From Tilletiopsis washingtonensis (Eukaryota; Basidiomycota; Exobasidiomycetes; Entylomatales): a DNA stretch of 64,000 nucleotides. A program made the position numbers and the translations under genes. How positions within the stretch are numbered: position 1 is the stretch's first letter; every line of letters starts with the position of its first letter. The notes under the pieces were generated by a model that was not told the origin of the DNA, searched no databases, and saw only the letters and a program-made list of their open reading frames with translations. The DNA lies in NCBI RefSeq assembly GCF_003144115.1, contig NW_020312010.1:119288-183287 (forward strand), read 5' to 3'. Shown one piece after another: positions 22,477 through 34,854 of the stretch.

Positions 22477-25080
22477 ATGGCAGAGCGGCCCGACGATGCC
22501 CGGCGTGCCGACAACGCGCCGCGCACGCGCGCCTTCTATGCCACTTCCGTCTTGTCCAGCCGTGATGGGCGGAAGAACAGCTTCGTCGTCATCGACCTGC
22601 CGCCCGTCGCGGCACCTGGACCTCCGGCTGCCGAGCCGGCAGCGCTAGACTCCGCTGCCACGCCGTCTCCACCCGCCGAGGCTGCACCGCTGCGCTTGCT
22701 GCGCCTCTTTCGCCTGTACTGCGACCGGGCATTTGCCTTTCTATGGGAGGATCTCTTCGCGCAGTCCGATCACGAGGAGGAGGTCCCGCCACCGACGCCA
22801 ACAACCTTGCCTCGCAACAGTGGATCAACAGAGATTACGGAGCGGCAGCACGCCATGCTCACGGCGATGAACGTATCTCTTGTTTCCTCCGGCGTCGGTG
22901 TCAGGTGAGATAATCAAACCTCGGGTACGCATCTTTCGCTGACCTCGAGCCCGTGTCACAGCGATGCGCCGGATCGCTGGAGCGAGGCCGCCGCATCGCT
23001 CTCGTCGTCTCGGATGGAAGAGCCTTTCATCGAGGCGGCTCGCCTCGTCGAGAGCTTGGCCACTGCAGATGACCCGACGGGTCTCTCGCCCACCTTCCTG
23101 AGCCTCGAGCAGGGCCGCATCGTCCTGCAACTGCACACGCTGCGGCAACTGCCATCCGCAGAAACGATTCTCGGGCGTCACGAGCGGCCGTCTGAAGTCG
23201 AGTGGACTCGGTCGTGGCTCAAGTGCAACCGACCCGTGATCAACGGCATGCTCGAGCTGGTCCGCATTGCGCGAAACGCGCAGACGCCGTCATCGCTGCC
23301 GCCGCTTCCGCCGCTGCGCCTAGTGGGCGTCGAGGACGCAGCCCGCCACGGTCGTCCCCACCTCTGGTCCCTGGTCAGGCCAGCCCTGTTGCTCTTCAGC
23401 GGCAACCAAGTGGCCGGTCTGCTCGAGATCAAGAACCGTGACCCAGCGTCGCTCGCTCGCGCCACGCGCTTCGTCAGCACCGCCACGCGTGCGGCTTCGC
23501 TCGCGATCGACAAGCAGCTCATCGAACAGCTGTTCGTGCAGACCGCCAGCCCTAATGTCGTGTGTGCTGCGATACTGGGCGACTACGGCCAGGCCTTCGT
23601 GCCGTTCGAGCTTCAGCGAGAGCGCGACTCATCGCAAGGCGTGAATGCGCCTGCTGGTTCAAGCGAGTCCCGATGTGCGGCCGCCGAGGGCTCGTCAGAT
23701 CAGTGCAAGGGACCTGTCTACCCGCCGCGCCAATACCGCATCTCCTTCGCGGACGAGGCTACTTTCGCGGAACTGTCCCCGGGAGAGCGAATGCCCGCGG
23801 CGGCCAATTCTCCGGAGTCTCCGCAGCAGGTTCGCTGGACATCGGACGGCAACATGATCATGTCGATCGTCAGATGGGCCCTCTACGCACAGCTTCGCTC
23901 CCAAGAGTCGTCGCCTGTCGCTACTCACGGCCATATTGAGACGTGGATCTGCATACATGTCTTTCCGGCGAGCTTCCAAGCGCAAACTCGCGCGGCTCGA
24001 CCGCGGTCCGGCGAGAAGCACAGTCAAGGACGGCCTCCCAAGCGAAATCGCATGTCTGCGGCGCAGGCGGCAGCTGACGGCGGCGCGCATGAAGGCGCAA
24101 TTGCGAGCGCTTCGCCTGATGCGAGATCGTCCGGTGCTTCTAGTCGCTCAGCGCGCACGGCCCTGAAGACTCCCGACCTCTCGTCACTCCTCATCCCGGA
24201 GGGTGAGTTCGCTCGGCCCCGCAAGTTGTCCGCCTCGAGTGCCGTCGACACGTCCTTCTACGCCTCGCCGGACCGCAGCGAGGACGTGGACGAGGCATCA
24301 CAGACGGACGTGTCTCTCTCCAGCGACAATTTTGGCTCCGTGAGCAATGCCTCGGTCGTGCCTTCCGAGCCCGCCGGCCGTAGCCTGCCCCGGCCGGGCG
24401 ACATCGGCGACTATCTCTACGTCGCGCTCGCCCCTTTCTCTCAGAGCAACTACGCAAACGTGTATCGCGCGTGGCGCTCGTCATGCTACACTCAGCTCGA
24501 CCCGGCTCTGCCGCAGCCGTATCTCCGCACAGTTGCGCCTTCGGGCGCATCATCTTGCATGGTCAAGGCGCCGCGTCAGACCGATGCGGGGCTGATCGCC
24601 GAGGACGAGGACGAGTGGCAGCGCAGCCGGCGCGAGGATCGCGAGAAGGACGCCATCCGCCGGGCGTCGTACGAGGCCGACGCCTACGCCGCGCTGGCGC
24701 CGCTGCAAGGAGTCGTCATCCCGCGCCTGCTGTACGCTGGCCCCTTCGAGCTATGCCTGCAGGGCAAGATCCCGGTGCTGCTGCTCGAGGACGTCGGCGG
24801 CGCTCCGCTGTACGCGGTCGATCCGGCCACAGTGGTCGTGTCCGACGTGCGGGCCGCTGTCGTCGCAGCATATGTGCAGCTACATGCTGCTGGCTGGTGT
24901 CATCATGATGTTGCTCAGCGCAACATCATGCTGCTTGACGACGGGAGAGCTGTCATCATCGACCTAGAGACTGCGCGCCGCGAAGCCGAGCAATATGCCG
25001 AAGGGGAGATGATGATGCTACACGAGATGCTGAACAAGTGGGAATCAGCCGCGCCTGACTCAGACTATGAGAGCTATTGA
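22477..25080 (+). CDS. Kinase-like protein with N-terminal EIK (possible PD-(D/E)XK-like) domain
   Basis: Exons: 22477-22904, 22962-25080, giving 848 residues. The C-terminal ~230 residues are an atypical protein-kinase-like domain: SSCMVKAPR (candidate ATP-binding Lys, ~677), HHDVAQRNIMLLDDGRAVII (~788-807; the HxD Asp and following Asn present), and DLE in place of DFG. The middle (~200-380) contains GNQVAGLLEIKNRD and, 40 residues on, KQLIEQLFVQTASPNVVCAA, a layout like PD-(D/E)XK nuclease-type folds that precede kinase-like domains in some basidiomycete families. Between them is a Ser-rich, likely disordered linker. The substrate is unknown. Codon use matches its neighbours. Confidence 0.72.
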
Positions 25081-25348
25081 CACGATGCCCGACAATGTAT
25101 AAGTCTTGCGAGATCAACGTGCAGAACGGAGGTCGCTGTGCGGGAGATGGAGACGAGGGGAAGGGAAGGACTCGCACGCGGCGGGCCGCCGCCGCCGCCG
25201 CTTGGCCTGAGAAAGACTCCGCCTTTCGCTTGTCTGGACGCTCGGATGCAATGACGGAGATGCAATTAGGGCACGCATGCCGGGAACATGTGCGAGATTA
25301 GGGAGACGATGGCATGAGGGGAGGGCTTAATGCGAGGGCGCCAGTGCG

Positions 25349-27653
25349 TCAGAGCCGCAGGCGCCAGCCGCGCCGCTGCAGCTCGACGGCGGCAGCGCAG
25401 CACGAGGCGAGATAGAGGAGCATGACGAGCATGGCTGGCAGCGTAGGCATGTGCAGCGTGCGCAACGACAGGTTGACTAGGCCGGTCAGCACGTTGCCCT
25501 GCCCCGCGGGCGTGTCAGTTAAATTGCGCAGGATGTGTGCAGAGCGAGGCCCGGCACTCACCAGCAGGAAGACGACGAGGCCGTGCTCGTTCAGCGCCGC
25601 AAACAGCGGCGGCGTGTGGCTTGCCTCGGGCACACGGCCGTGCACGAGCGTCATGTGCACGCCGACGTAGCCGAGCAAAAAGCTCAAGTTGAAGGCGCCG
25701 ACCCAGAGCACGTATGGCAAGTTGGCCTGCGGAGGCGTCAGCAGCCCGGCGCGTCGCAATGAGTGGCAGCCGTTGCTCACCAGCCGGCGGCTTGTGCCGA
25801 TGCCGAAGGGCACCGTGAGGCCGTAGCCGATCCAGAAGCAGATCGCCAGACTGCCAAGCACCTCGGCCGTCTTGCCGAGCTTGGGCTTGGCGCGCGAGGC
25901 ACGCTCGCGCCGGTACATGAAGTACGGGTCGAGCGGCAGCACGTAGTGCCCCGTGTCGAGGCCGAGCAGGAAGATGGCGAGGTAGCCTAGGCGAGAAGAA
26001 GTCAGCCTACGAGGCCAAGTCTGTCTCCAGCTGTGCTCACCTGGCAGCGACGTCAAGCCTTCCTTGTTCGCATCGATCAGGCCATGCCGTGGCCCGGCGC
26101 GAAGTGCCCACGCCTGCAGAGGCGAGAGCCAGAGTGCGCACTGGTACACTGGGTGGCAGCGACATTGAGCGCCATGCGGACATGAAACACTTCACACTGC
26201 CACTCACGAGCTGCAACGACCAGGCCCACGACAGACCAGCGTGACCGCCGCGCCAGCGGCCGCAGCAGCGTGCCGGCAAGCGGGAGCAGCGCGAGCGTCA
26301 AGAAGAAGTTCCAGTGCACGCCGTACTCCGACACGTGCTCCTACGAAAGCGTCAGAGCGGCTCTTGCGGCCTCTGCGTCCTACTCGCCGACTCACTGGGT
26401 ATTCGCTGCCCTTGACAGCGACGACGCGCGCCAAGCCGAGGATAAGCAGCGGAATGGCCCGCTTCACATCTCGTCGCGCCGCAGCGCGAAGCGGCTCGTA
26501 GCGCGTCCGAGCTCGCAGCAGCGGCCGCGCCGAGACGAGACCGAGCGAGTAGACAAACGAGCCCACCCCGAGATCCATCTTTGTGGAGCCGACGAGTCAG
26601 TAGCGCTCCACGATCCCTGCCTCCACTTCGGCGCCCCAAGCATCTTCCGGCACTGCATGCCCTCACACGAGCCAATCTGTGCCCCCCCCCCCCGGGACCT
26701 CGGACCGCCGGGGACAGCCCCCCTCCCCCTTTCCTCCCTCCGGACACGCGACTCACCAGACTGGTGCCCCAGCTCTCACACTTTGCCAGCTCGCGCGCAA
26801 AGATGCGCTCAAAGTCGACTGCCAGAATGCAGATGAGCGTCATGAGCATCATGTGCGCCCGATACACGGCGATGAAGGGCCGAGCAGCCGGCACCGGATC
26901 CGCTGGCGGCGCGGCTGCTCGCTCTGCTGCTCCTCGTGACGCGTTGCTTCGTGGCGGCTCGACGACGGGCGAGAGGCTCGGGCTCGACGTCGAGGCCAGC
27001 GAGGACTGGCGGCGCGGCTCGCGCGGAGCTGTGCGCACCTCACGCGACAGAGGGCTGCCGCTGCGTGCTATTGATGCGCCTGGCAGCGGCGACACACTGC
27101 GGCTCATGCCCGGTGCATCCGGCACCGAGGGCCGCCTGGCGCTGCCGTCGTGTGCCAGGCCCGTGTCTGCACTGCTGCCCGTGGGCGAGGCCTCTGCGCC
27201 GCGCAGCTCGTCGGGCGCCGCGTACATCGTCGGCGGCGCCGCGGCGGCGTGGGCGGCATCGGCGGCCGAGTCGATGCTGATGCGCATCGGCGGCTCAGCC
27301 AGCAGCGGTACGGCGCTCTCGGGTGACCGTCGCCGAGCCTTGGCCGGCGTGCTCGACGAGGCCTGCTGCGGCGCGCTGGCGCGCGCCTGGGCGAAGAAGC
27401 AGCCCGCCAGCAGCGCGGCATTGAGCACGAGGCTGAGCGCCGGCGAGGAGAAGAGCGTGCATGCCAGCAGCAGCGGCACGACGAGCAGCGCAAACTGCGC
27501 CGCCAGCGAGGCAGGCCGCAGCAGGGCGTGCAGCGCATACGAGGAGAGCGCCGTGGCGGAGAGGAGGTGGATGCGCGTCAGGCTCGAGCCGGCCAGGTTC
27601 GACACGGACGCCTCCTTGGCCAGCCGGTACGCTGCTGCCGAGTCGGCCGCCAT
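25349..27653 (-). CDS. GWT1: GPI inositol-acyltransferase
   Basis: Acylates inositol of GlcN-PI in GPI-anchor synthesis in the ER; target family of gepinacin-type antifungals. Exons: 27653-26757, 26578-26396, 26340-26208, 26148-26041, 25986-25781, 25726-25562, 25498-25349, giving 613 residues. Family blocks are rebuilt across introns: [16 protein letters not shown] at the start, [60 protein letters not shown] and [18 protein letters not shown]. Many membrane segments. About 150 residues of Ser/Pro/Ala-rich sequence (~95-245) are inserted between early membrane segments, making it longer than yeast Gwt1 (~490). Intron 1 holds a run of 12 C on the plus strand. Confidence 0.95.
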
Positions 27654-28090
27654 GGCTGTGGCACCAAGCGGCAGAGCGTCAAGAGCGGAGCGAGCTCTTG
27701 ACGCCGCCGCTGCCTCGCGAGCGCCCGGCGCGTGCGGGTGGAGGCGCCGCAGCTGCTACGACGGACGTCGCGGCTCGCGCTGCTTCAGAAGCGTGGAGCG
27801 TGCTAGCGGGTGCGGCGAGGCTCGCGTCAAGGGCTTGGGCGATGCGAAGTGAGGTCGGGGTGCTAAAGGAAGCGGCCGTGCTGGAGAGAGACCCGCTCAA
27901 GCCATGCCTCGGCGAAGGTTGCAGCGCGGCGCCGGGCCCGCTGGCGTAGCGTGGGCTGTGTGCGCGCTGCTGCTGGCCTGCCGAACCGGGCCCACGACGG
28001 ACGCGCCACTACGCCGCCGCCGCCGCGCGGATGTCGGCCGCTCGCGTCCCACGCGCAGCTTGCCTCGCCTCCACACCACCCTCTCGCATC
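27654..28090. promoter_or_regulatory. Divergent promoter GWT1 / VTI1
   Basis: 437 bp between start codons of two secretory-pathway genes. No TATA box or repeat seen. Confidence 0.45.
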
Positions 28091-29237
28091 ATGACCGACC
28101 TCTTCACCTCGTACGCCTCCGACTTTGCCGAGCTGGCCGAGGCCATCGAGGGCAAGCTCGGCGGCCTGCCTGCCACGGGCGAGGCGCGCCGCGCGGCCCT
28201 GCGCCGTGCCGACATGGAGGCCGAGGAGGCCGAGGAGATCCTCGGGCAGATGGACGTCGAGCTGCAGGGCCTGCCGGGCGCCGCAAAGGCTCGCTGTGCC
28301 ACCGAGCTGCGCGAGCGCAAGATGCGCCTCGAGAAGATCCGCAAGGACATTGTGAGTTGCTCTGGCACGGCGCATGCGGATGCCGCAGCTTGCTGACAGG
28401 GTGAGGCTTGCGCGCCTGCGCAGCGCTCAGCCACATCCCGCTCCACGGGCCGCGAGCTGCCCGGCGGCGGCTTTGCCGACTCGGGCGGCGATCTGGAGGC
28501 CGAAGGCGAGGAGGGCGCCTACGCGCAGCGGCAGCGCCTGCTGCAGGGCACTGCCACGCTCGAGGACGGCTCGCGGCGCCTCGAGGAGAGCCACCGCCTG
28601 GCGCTGCAGACCGAGGACATGGGCGCAGACATCCTGCGTGACCTGCGCGGGCAACGAGAGCAGATTGAGAACAGCAGAGATACGGTGAGTTTGGCTGCAG
28701 AGATGAGGCTGGTGCATCAAGGTTTGAGGGCGTCTGGGCATTGTGGAGGGCGAGAGTGGAGGACCGGCCAGGCGCAGACCAGCTCTGGCCTTACCTGTTA
28801 CACTTTGCTGAAGCTACGTGGCTGACTTCATGCTCTCGTCGTGTCTAGCTGCGCCAGGCCGACACCAACATCGACCGCTCGAGCCGCACGCTGCAGCTGA
28901 TGATCCGCCGGTGAGGCTCGGCCGCTCAGCCCTAGGACCTCGGGCTCGCACTGACGCTACTCCATCCTTCCTACTCCTGCTTCCACTCCCATTTTCTCAT
29001 CTCGCGCCGCTGCTGTGCTTACTCCAACGGACGTCGTCTCTGGCCGTTTGGCTAATCTGCCACCCGTTCGCCCACTCCGCTCCCCCGCAGCGCAAAGCAA
29101 CAAAAGCTGACGATGGCGGCCATCCTCACGGTGCTGGTGCTGCTCATCCTGCTCATTCTGTGCGTGTGCCACCCTGCGCTCTGCTAAGCGTGCATCAGCT
29201 GATCAATCCTCGGCAACGCAGGTACTCCAAGTTCTGA
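28091..29237 (+). CDS. VTI1: Vesicle-transport v-SNARE Vti1
   Basis: Qb-SNARE for Golgi-endosome-vacuole fusion. Exons: 28091-28351, 28424-28684, 28849-28910, 29091-29159, 29222-29237, giving 222 residues. An N-terminal three-helix domain begins MTDLFTSYASDFAELAEAIE; the SNARE helix includes MGADILRDLRGQREQIENS and LRQADTNIDRSSRTLQLMIR; a C-terminal membrane anchor begins MAAILTVLVLLILLIL and ends YSKF. The last exon is 16 nt and encodes only the last codons; the donor before it lies inside the membrane-anchor coding sequence. Confidence 0.95.
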
Positions 29238-30159
29238 GCATGCCCAGCCACTGCGCTCCTCTTCGATGTCGGTGCCGCACCTGCGATGCGCACCACTCGT
29301 GCCCCGCCTTCAGCTCTCCGTGTCCCGTCGCTCTGTGCTTCCGTGCTCTGTACATATACGTCACTTGATCTGTTACTCTGCTCGATGGGCGCTTGCTGCG
29401 CCGACATCTCCACGTGGGTCATGGCGCCGTTGTGGGCTGGAGAGAGTGGCAGAGAGGGCCAGAGAAAGACGCTTCCACGCGGGGCGGTGCTCCTTGACCT
29501 CAGTCCTGAGCTGATTCTATACTCGTTGACGGCTTCGCTGCTCGATACAAGTCTGAAATCAGCCAGCGAACACCTCTTCGCTGGGAAGAGCGAGAAGTGC
29601 TCGTGGCCTGCCCTGACGGCGTGCGGTTCCTGGCGCCTGACGCCGGGGCGCGCGCGCCCGCGCGCCGGCCGCCAGAGCACGCGACTCGACCTCTCTCAGC
29701 CCTCTCTTTACTCTGACTCTTCACCATCACCATCACGCAGCAGCTCAGACCTCAGCTACTCGTCCACCACCTCCTCATCCCTCCGCTTTCGTCCGCTCAT
29801 CATCGTCCGCAAGCCTTCGTCTAGGCCAAGCACCACGCATCACGTGCTGCGGGGCTGTGTCAGAAGTCGACCTCGCCGCGCCTCGAGCCGCCGGCGCGCC
29901 GCGCTAAGCCGCGTCAAGCCTGCATCTCGAGCTGCGAAGCCACGCGTCCTTCGCTTCGCTCCACCTCAGCCCCTCCTTCTGCTCGAGGGCGAGCACACCC
30001 TCCTCCTCCTCGCGGCCCTGGCCGCATTCGCGCCTTCGCGCGTCGAGCTGCCTGCTGCGCTGCTCTAACCAGTGCCAGCGCATTTCGCTCGCAGCCCTTC
30101 TCGCTCGCGCATCGCTCGCGCATCGCTCGCGCACCGCACGTCACGCATCGCGCTCTTGT
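29238..30159. other. Intergenic region VTI1 / coiled-coil Myb-like gene
   Basis: 922 bp. A 260-codon open frame at 29286-30068 has no recognisable motif, and its composition fits random GC-rich sequence. A tandem repeat lies just before the next gene. Confidence 0.5.
30101..30133 (+). repeat. Three perfect copies of an 11-bp tandem repeat
   Basis: TCGCTCGCGCA repeated three times with no mismatch (30101, 30112, 30123), ending 26 bp before the start codon at 30160, so probably in the 5' leader or core promoter. Confidence 0.9.
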
Positions 30160-33100
30160 ATGCCCTCGACTGTGCGTCTGCCAGGCGAAACAGCAAGTCA
30201 GAAGAAGGCGCGCATCGACGAAGAGTGCCGCCAGCTGCGGGCAATCGCACCGGAGCGCAGAACTACCGCGCAGCGCGCCCGCATCAAACTGCTGCGTGCG
30301 AGCGGACGGCTGAAGATGCAGGCCGCCGCGGGCATGGACGCGGCGGATCGTCCAGCTCGTGCCTCTGCCTCCTTCGGCATGGGCACGTCAAGCGCAGGAC
30401 GTCCTCCTCCTCTCGCGTCCTCCTCGAAGGTGCCTCTCGGGCCTTCAGCGAAGACGGCGCCGCTTCCCTGGAAGCTGACCCATCCGTTGCTTCGCCCGGT
30501 GGACGCTCCTCCCGGTGCTGGCGTCGGCGTCTTATTCGCTGCGACTTTTGCGGCGCTTCCCGCCAACTTCGAGCACGTCGGCAACATAGTTGCAGCTCAA
30601 TTTAGACAGCTCGCCAAAGATGACCGCCTTCGTACTCCTCAGCTCCTCATGCTTCCTAAGCTTGAGTGCGACTTCAGAGCGCTCCGCCCGCCGGAAGCAG
30701 ACTACGCGGAGCACCTGGCGCTGCCCGCCGGTGCCATACACGATCGCGCAATCATCAGCAGCGCTCTCGATCGCTTGCTGAAGCTCCGTCACAAGAACGG
30801 CAGACTGGTGCTGAAGCTACGGACGCAAAGAGCACTGACCTCGGACAGTGGCACGAACCAACCCGACGGGAACCGTGCGCCCGAAGAGCAGCCAGACGAC
30901 GAGCAGAGCGCTAATCAGCAGCTCATGCCGGTCCGAGATTACTACCGTGTCGAGGCGGAATTGCGCTTGATGAAAGTCGAGAATGCCACGCTCAAGGCAA
31001 AGCTGGAAGGAAGTGCCGCCCGGCCCGGTGCGACATCACATGCTTCGGGTGGCGCGGCAACTGCCTTCGATCTCTCAGCTGAGACGCGACTGTCTGCTGC
31101 TCTGTCGGATCTCGCACAGGCGCAGGCCTCATCACACGAGAGCCAGCAGCTCGTCGCTGATCTTCGGCGCCGCCTCGACGAGGCGCAGACGCACGGGCGC
31201 GAGCAGCAGGCCCGCGTGGAGAAGCTGCAAGCGCGACTCGTCAAAACGAAGAACAAGCACAAAGCGCAGAGGGACAAGTCCAGCACTGGCGAGCTAGCCG
31301 AAGGCTCGCCAAAGCCTGCCAATTCGCCACCGGCGCCGTCGCGCGCGACGGCCGAAAGCTCAAGCTCAGCGCTGTTCCGTTCGGCCACTACGCTGCCGTC
31401 TCCGCCTCGGGCGGGCGCGTCTGGCACGAGCCAGCCGGCCATCAAGCGCGAAGAGATCGAGGAGATGGAGGTCGACCAGCTGGCGGCAGATAGCGAGCAT
31501 TCCGTCGAGCGAAGCACTCGTGCGGCGCGCACACCAGCAGCGCCTGCTCGTGCCGACAGCGCGGCGCCACCGATCAGCGCGAAGCGCAAAGGCAAGGCCA
31601 AGGCGACTGAGGTCGTCGAAGTGAGCTCAGATGCCGAGAGCGACGCGTCGTCTTCGTCATCCGGATCGGGCTCTGAATCGCAAGCATCTTCGCGACCGTC
31701 AGTACAAGCACAGGCATCGGCGCAGCGCGGGCGGCCAGACGTCATTGTCGTCGACGGCGCGGAGAGCTCGTCTCGCTCATCGTCGGGTGCTCGTGCGCCC
31801 ACAAGGATCCTCCCACCGGTCGCGCCTCCGCGGCAGAGCGAGGCCGGCCCGGCGAGCTCAAGGAAGGCACGCAACCAGGACGCAGCACGAGAGAAGGCGC
31901 GCGAACTCGCGAACAAGGAGCGAGCATCCGAGGAGAAGGCGCGTCTGCGCCGCGAGCGCAAAGCAGCGCAGGCACGCATGCTTCTGGAAGAGCAGCGAGC
32001 CCGTGCCGCAGCCGAGGTCGCCGAGGCGCAGCGGCGCGCGGGTGCGCCTTCTTCGGCTGTCGAGTCGCAGCGCGCCGCCGAGAAGAGCGCCCACAAGGCA
32101 GCCAAGCGAGCGCGAAAGGAGAAGGAGCGTGCTGATCGCGAGGAGATGCTCGCAGCGCAAGCACGGCTTGCCGAGCGCCAAGCTCGCGTCGATCGCGCGC
32201 CAGACCCGCCCGCTGTCACCTCTGCTGCCTCGACATCGGCGCCGGCCAGCAAGAAGCGTCGGCGCGAGACGGATAACGAGGACCAGCAAGCTCGCCCTGG
32301 CGGCAGTTCCCGCTCACGTCCGCGTCGCAGCGATGCAAGTTCTGGCGACGCACGCTTCTCTGAGTGGCAGCGCGATGTGGCCATGCAGGGCGGCGCGGGA
32401 GATGCAGCGTCGAACGACGACGACGATGCAACGTCGATGGAGCAGTTCCTCGAGTACCAGCGCTGGAAGCAGCGCATGAAAGACTTGCGTCGTCAAAAGG
32501 ACTCGCGCATGGGTCGGCAGAGCGATGCCGAGGAGGACGCGCCAGTGGCGGCAGCACAATCGGGTACGTGACAGCGCCGAGTCTCGATCAACAGTGCACT
32601 GACGCCACCTTCTGCAGGCTCGGGCGCTGCCTGGAACAGCACTCCGTCAACCCGCCGGCCGGCAGCGGCGCTGCCAGTGGGCAGCTCGACCGACTCGTCG
32701 TTCGCACGTCTAGAGTTGCAGCGCGCGGTGCCACTGCAGGCGGCGCAGAGTGGTGCTCCAATGCCGCCCGTCGCACCTCCGGGTCCGGCCAGCAGGAAGC
32801 GATGGACGCAGGAGGAGGTGCGTGCTGAGCACTGCAGCGTCCGAGCTGCTCGCTGAGACTTGTATGACAGTTGCGAGCCCTCGAGGATGCTTGTAAGGCG
32901 AACCTGAGCCGCCGTGACCTGCGATACCATCAAGATCGCCAGGAGGCCGTGTACGATGCGTTCTGCAACGCGACCGGCCCGCCATTCCGCACGATCAGCG
33001 GCGTGTGTCAGAAAGCGTACGAGAGCATGTACTGGCCGCCGGTAAGTCTGCGCCTTGTCAATGCTGGGCCGTAGATGTCCGGGAGCTGACTACGTCGTCA

Positions 33101-33196
33101 ACGCAGGACAAGCGTCCCATTGGCCCGAATAGCAGAGCGGGGCCGGCTCAGCCCAGCTCAGCCAGGCGTCGCGAGAGACGAGCAGACGCCATCTAG
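30160..33196 (+). CDS. Unrecognised nuclear-type protein: coiled coil plus C-terminal Myb/SANT-like segment
   Basis: Exons: 30160-32563, 32618-32817, 32871-33041, 33107-33196, giving 954 residues. Features seen: a basic N-terminus (QKKARIDEECRQLRAIAPER), a folded-looking part at ~110-220 (LFAATFAALPANFEHVGNIV, DRLLKLRHKNGRLVLKLRTQ), coiled coil at ~265-370, acidic/Ser patches with SDAESDASSSSSGSGSES at ~495, and a strongly charged Lys/Arg/Glu/Ala helix region at ~565-690. After an intron the segment SRKRWTQEELRALEDACKAN begins like a Myb/SANT helix, ending KAYESMYWPP. No known family identified. Function unknown; a chromatin role is a guess from composition only. Confidence 0.7.
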
Positions 33197-33430
33197 CTGC
33201 CGGCTGCCTCAGCGGACGCAGTAAGACCAGGCGCCCAATCGCATCACTTGTATCTTAGACCGGCGACCGTTCCTCATCCGTCACCTAGGCCGCCCTACCA
33301 TCCAACTAATTCAACGTTCATCCCCGTCTGCGTCTCATTCTCACACGCCATGCGAGCGGGGAGCATCTTTGACATTGCGCATTCTAGCATCGTACGTTGG
33401 CGTGCACCGCCGACGGGGCACCGAGTACGC

Positions 33431-34854
33431 TTAGGTGACGCTGTGCCACAGTCTGCGTCAGCCGCCGTGCGATGCACGCTTCCCAGCACGCAGCCACTCA
33501 CGAGAGGTTGCCGAACGTGGCGTCGTAGCCGGGCGTGCTCCACTTGCCCTTCTTGACCATCTCCTCGACGGTGCGGCCAATCTCGGGGCGCGCCTTGATG
33601 ACGTCGTCGGTGGAGAGCTGGTTGAAGGGACGCGCCTGCTCGATGTTCTGCAGCGTCGCCTTGAGGTCGGCCAGCTCCGTCTCGATCTTCGAGGCGGTGG
33701 CCTTGGCCTGCTCGGTCTGTGAGACGCAAACAGCGGTGTCAGAGGCTGTCTAGAGAGTCGCTGATGGCGGCCCGGCGTCACTCGTCGGGCGTATGAGAGA
33801 TGCATACTGCTCGTCGCGACAAGCCGTGCTGCAGCGCGCGCAGAGCCGCGACCGCTTCTCGAAGATCTCGCCCTCCAGCCGACGTGCTCGTCTGTGCTCG
33901 TCTGTACACACTCGTCCGCGCATCGCCTCCCGCCGAGTCTCGAGCCTGTGCTGCAGCAGCCATGCCGCTAGACATAAGGCGTGCTCTTGCCAGGCGCGCC
34001 GACCTGTTGAGCCCCGACCATCGGCGAGCACCCCCCTACCATCGCAGTCGACGTGCTTGTCTCGCACGGCCCACTCCCTAGTCGCCATTACGAACATCGC
34101 GCATTGGCCTTCTCTCATCACCTCCTGATCTGCACTCACCGCCTTGGACTCGAAGGCGTCAATGGCCTTGAGCTGCGCGTTCACGTCGTACGTGACGGGC
34201 TTGAAGTCCTTGAGGATCTTCTCGGCCTTGGCCACGACGTCCTGGTTCTGTCGAAGGTGCGCACGGGCGCATCAGTCCGCTGTTCTTGTGCGCTGCGGCT
34301 GCAGCATCTCGCAGGCCCTGGCGAGGGCATCGCCTGCGAGCTGGGCCGAGGTCTGCAGGCCGGCCAAGCAGAGGGACTACGCTGCCTAAGACCTGCCCGC
34401 ATGCATGTGGAGTCCCCTGTCGGAGCGCATGACGTCCCCTTGTCCATCGCAGCGCTTCCACCTGCAAATCCTCCCCGTCCTTCACACCGCAGCACAGACG
34501 ACTCACCTTCAGGACGCCGCGGTAGTGGGCCAGGTCAACATCGGCGCTCTGGCTCTGCAGCAGCGCCAGGCTGCGCTTGGCGTCGTCGGCACGCTTGCGG
34601 AAGGCCTGCAGCTGCGACGTCGTCTGCTTTCCCAGGCCAAGGCTGTGTGTGTGTGCGTGGTGCGCACAAGGGACAGCGCGAGAATAGGCAGGTGGCAGAG
34701 CGAGGAGGAGACATGCTGCGTCAGTATCGGCCGCCAGCGCGTGGGCCCGAGGCCGCAAGCCACGCTGCTCGCGGCGCTGTGCGCAGCGGCAGCCGGCGTG
34801 CACGGCGGCGCACACTCACGAAGAGTAGATGCGGCCCCAGTTCGGAGCGGACAT
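33431..34854 (-). CDS. ATP7: F1Fo ATP synthase subunit d
   Basis: Peripheral-stalk subunit of mitochondrial ATP synthase. Exons: 34854-34820, 34642-34507, 34247-34140, 33716-33502, 33440-33431, giving 167 residues (yeast 174). The start MSAPNWGRIYSS joins LGLGKQTTSQLQAFRKRADD across intron 1. Later blocks are NQDVVAKAEKILKDFKPVTY and DVIKARPEIGRTVEEMVKKG, then KWSTPGYDATFGNLS. The last codon before intron 4 reads into TGA if the intron is kept; splicing to a 10-nt exon gives the family-like end FGNLSVT. The branch site GCTGAC lies in that intron. Divergent from RPS25. Confidence 0.95.

Noticed and set aside
29286-30068. 260-codon open frame between VTI1 and the coiled-coil gene
   Set aside because: Low-complexity Ser/Leu/Arg composition, no splice support or homology seen.
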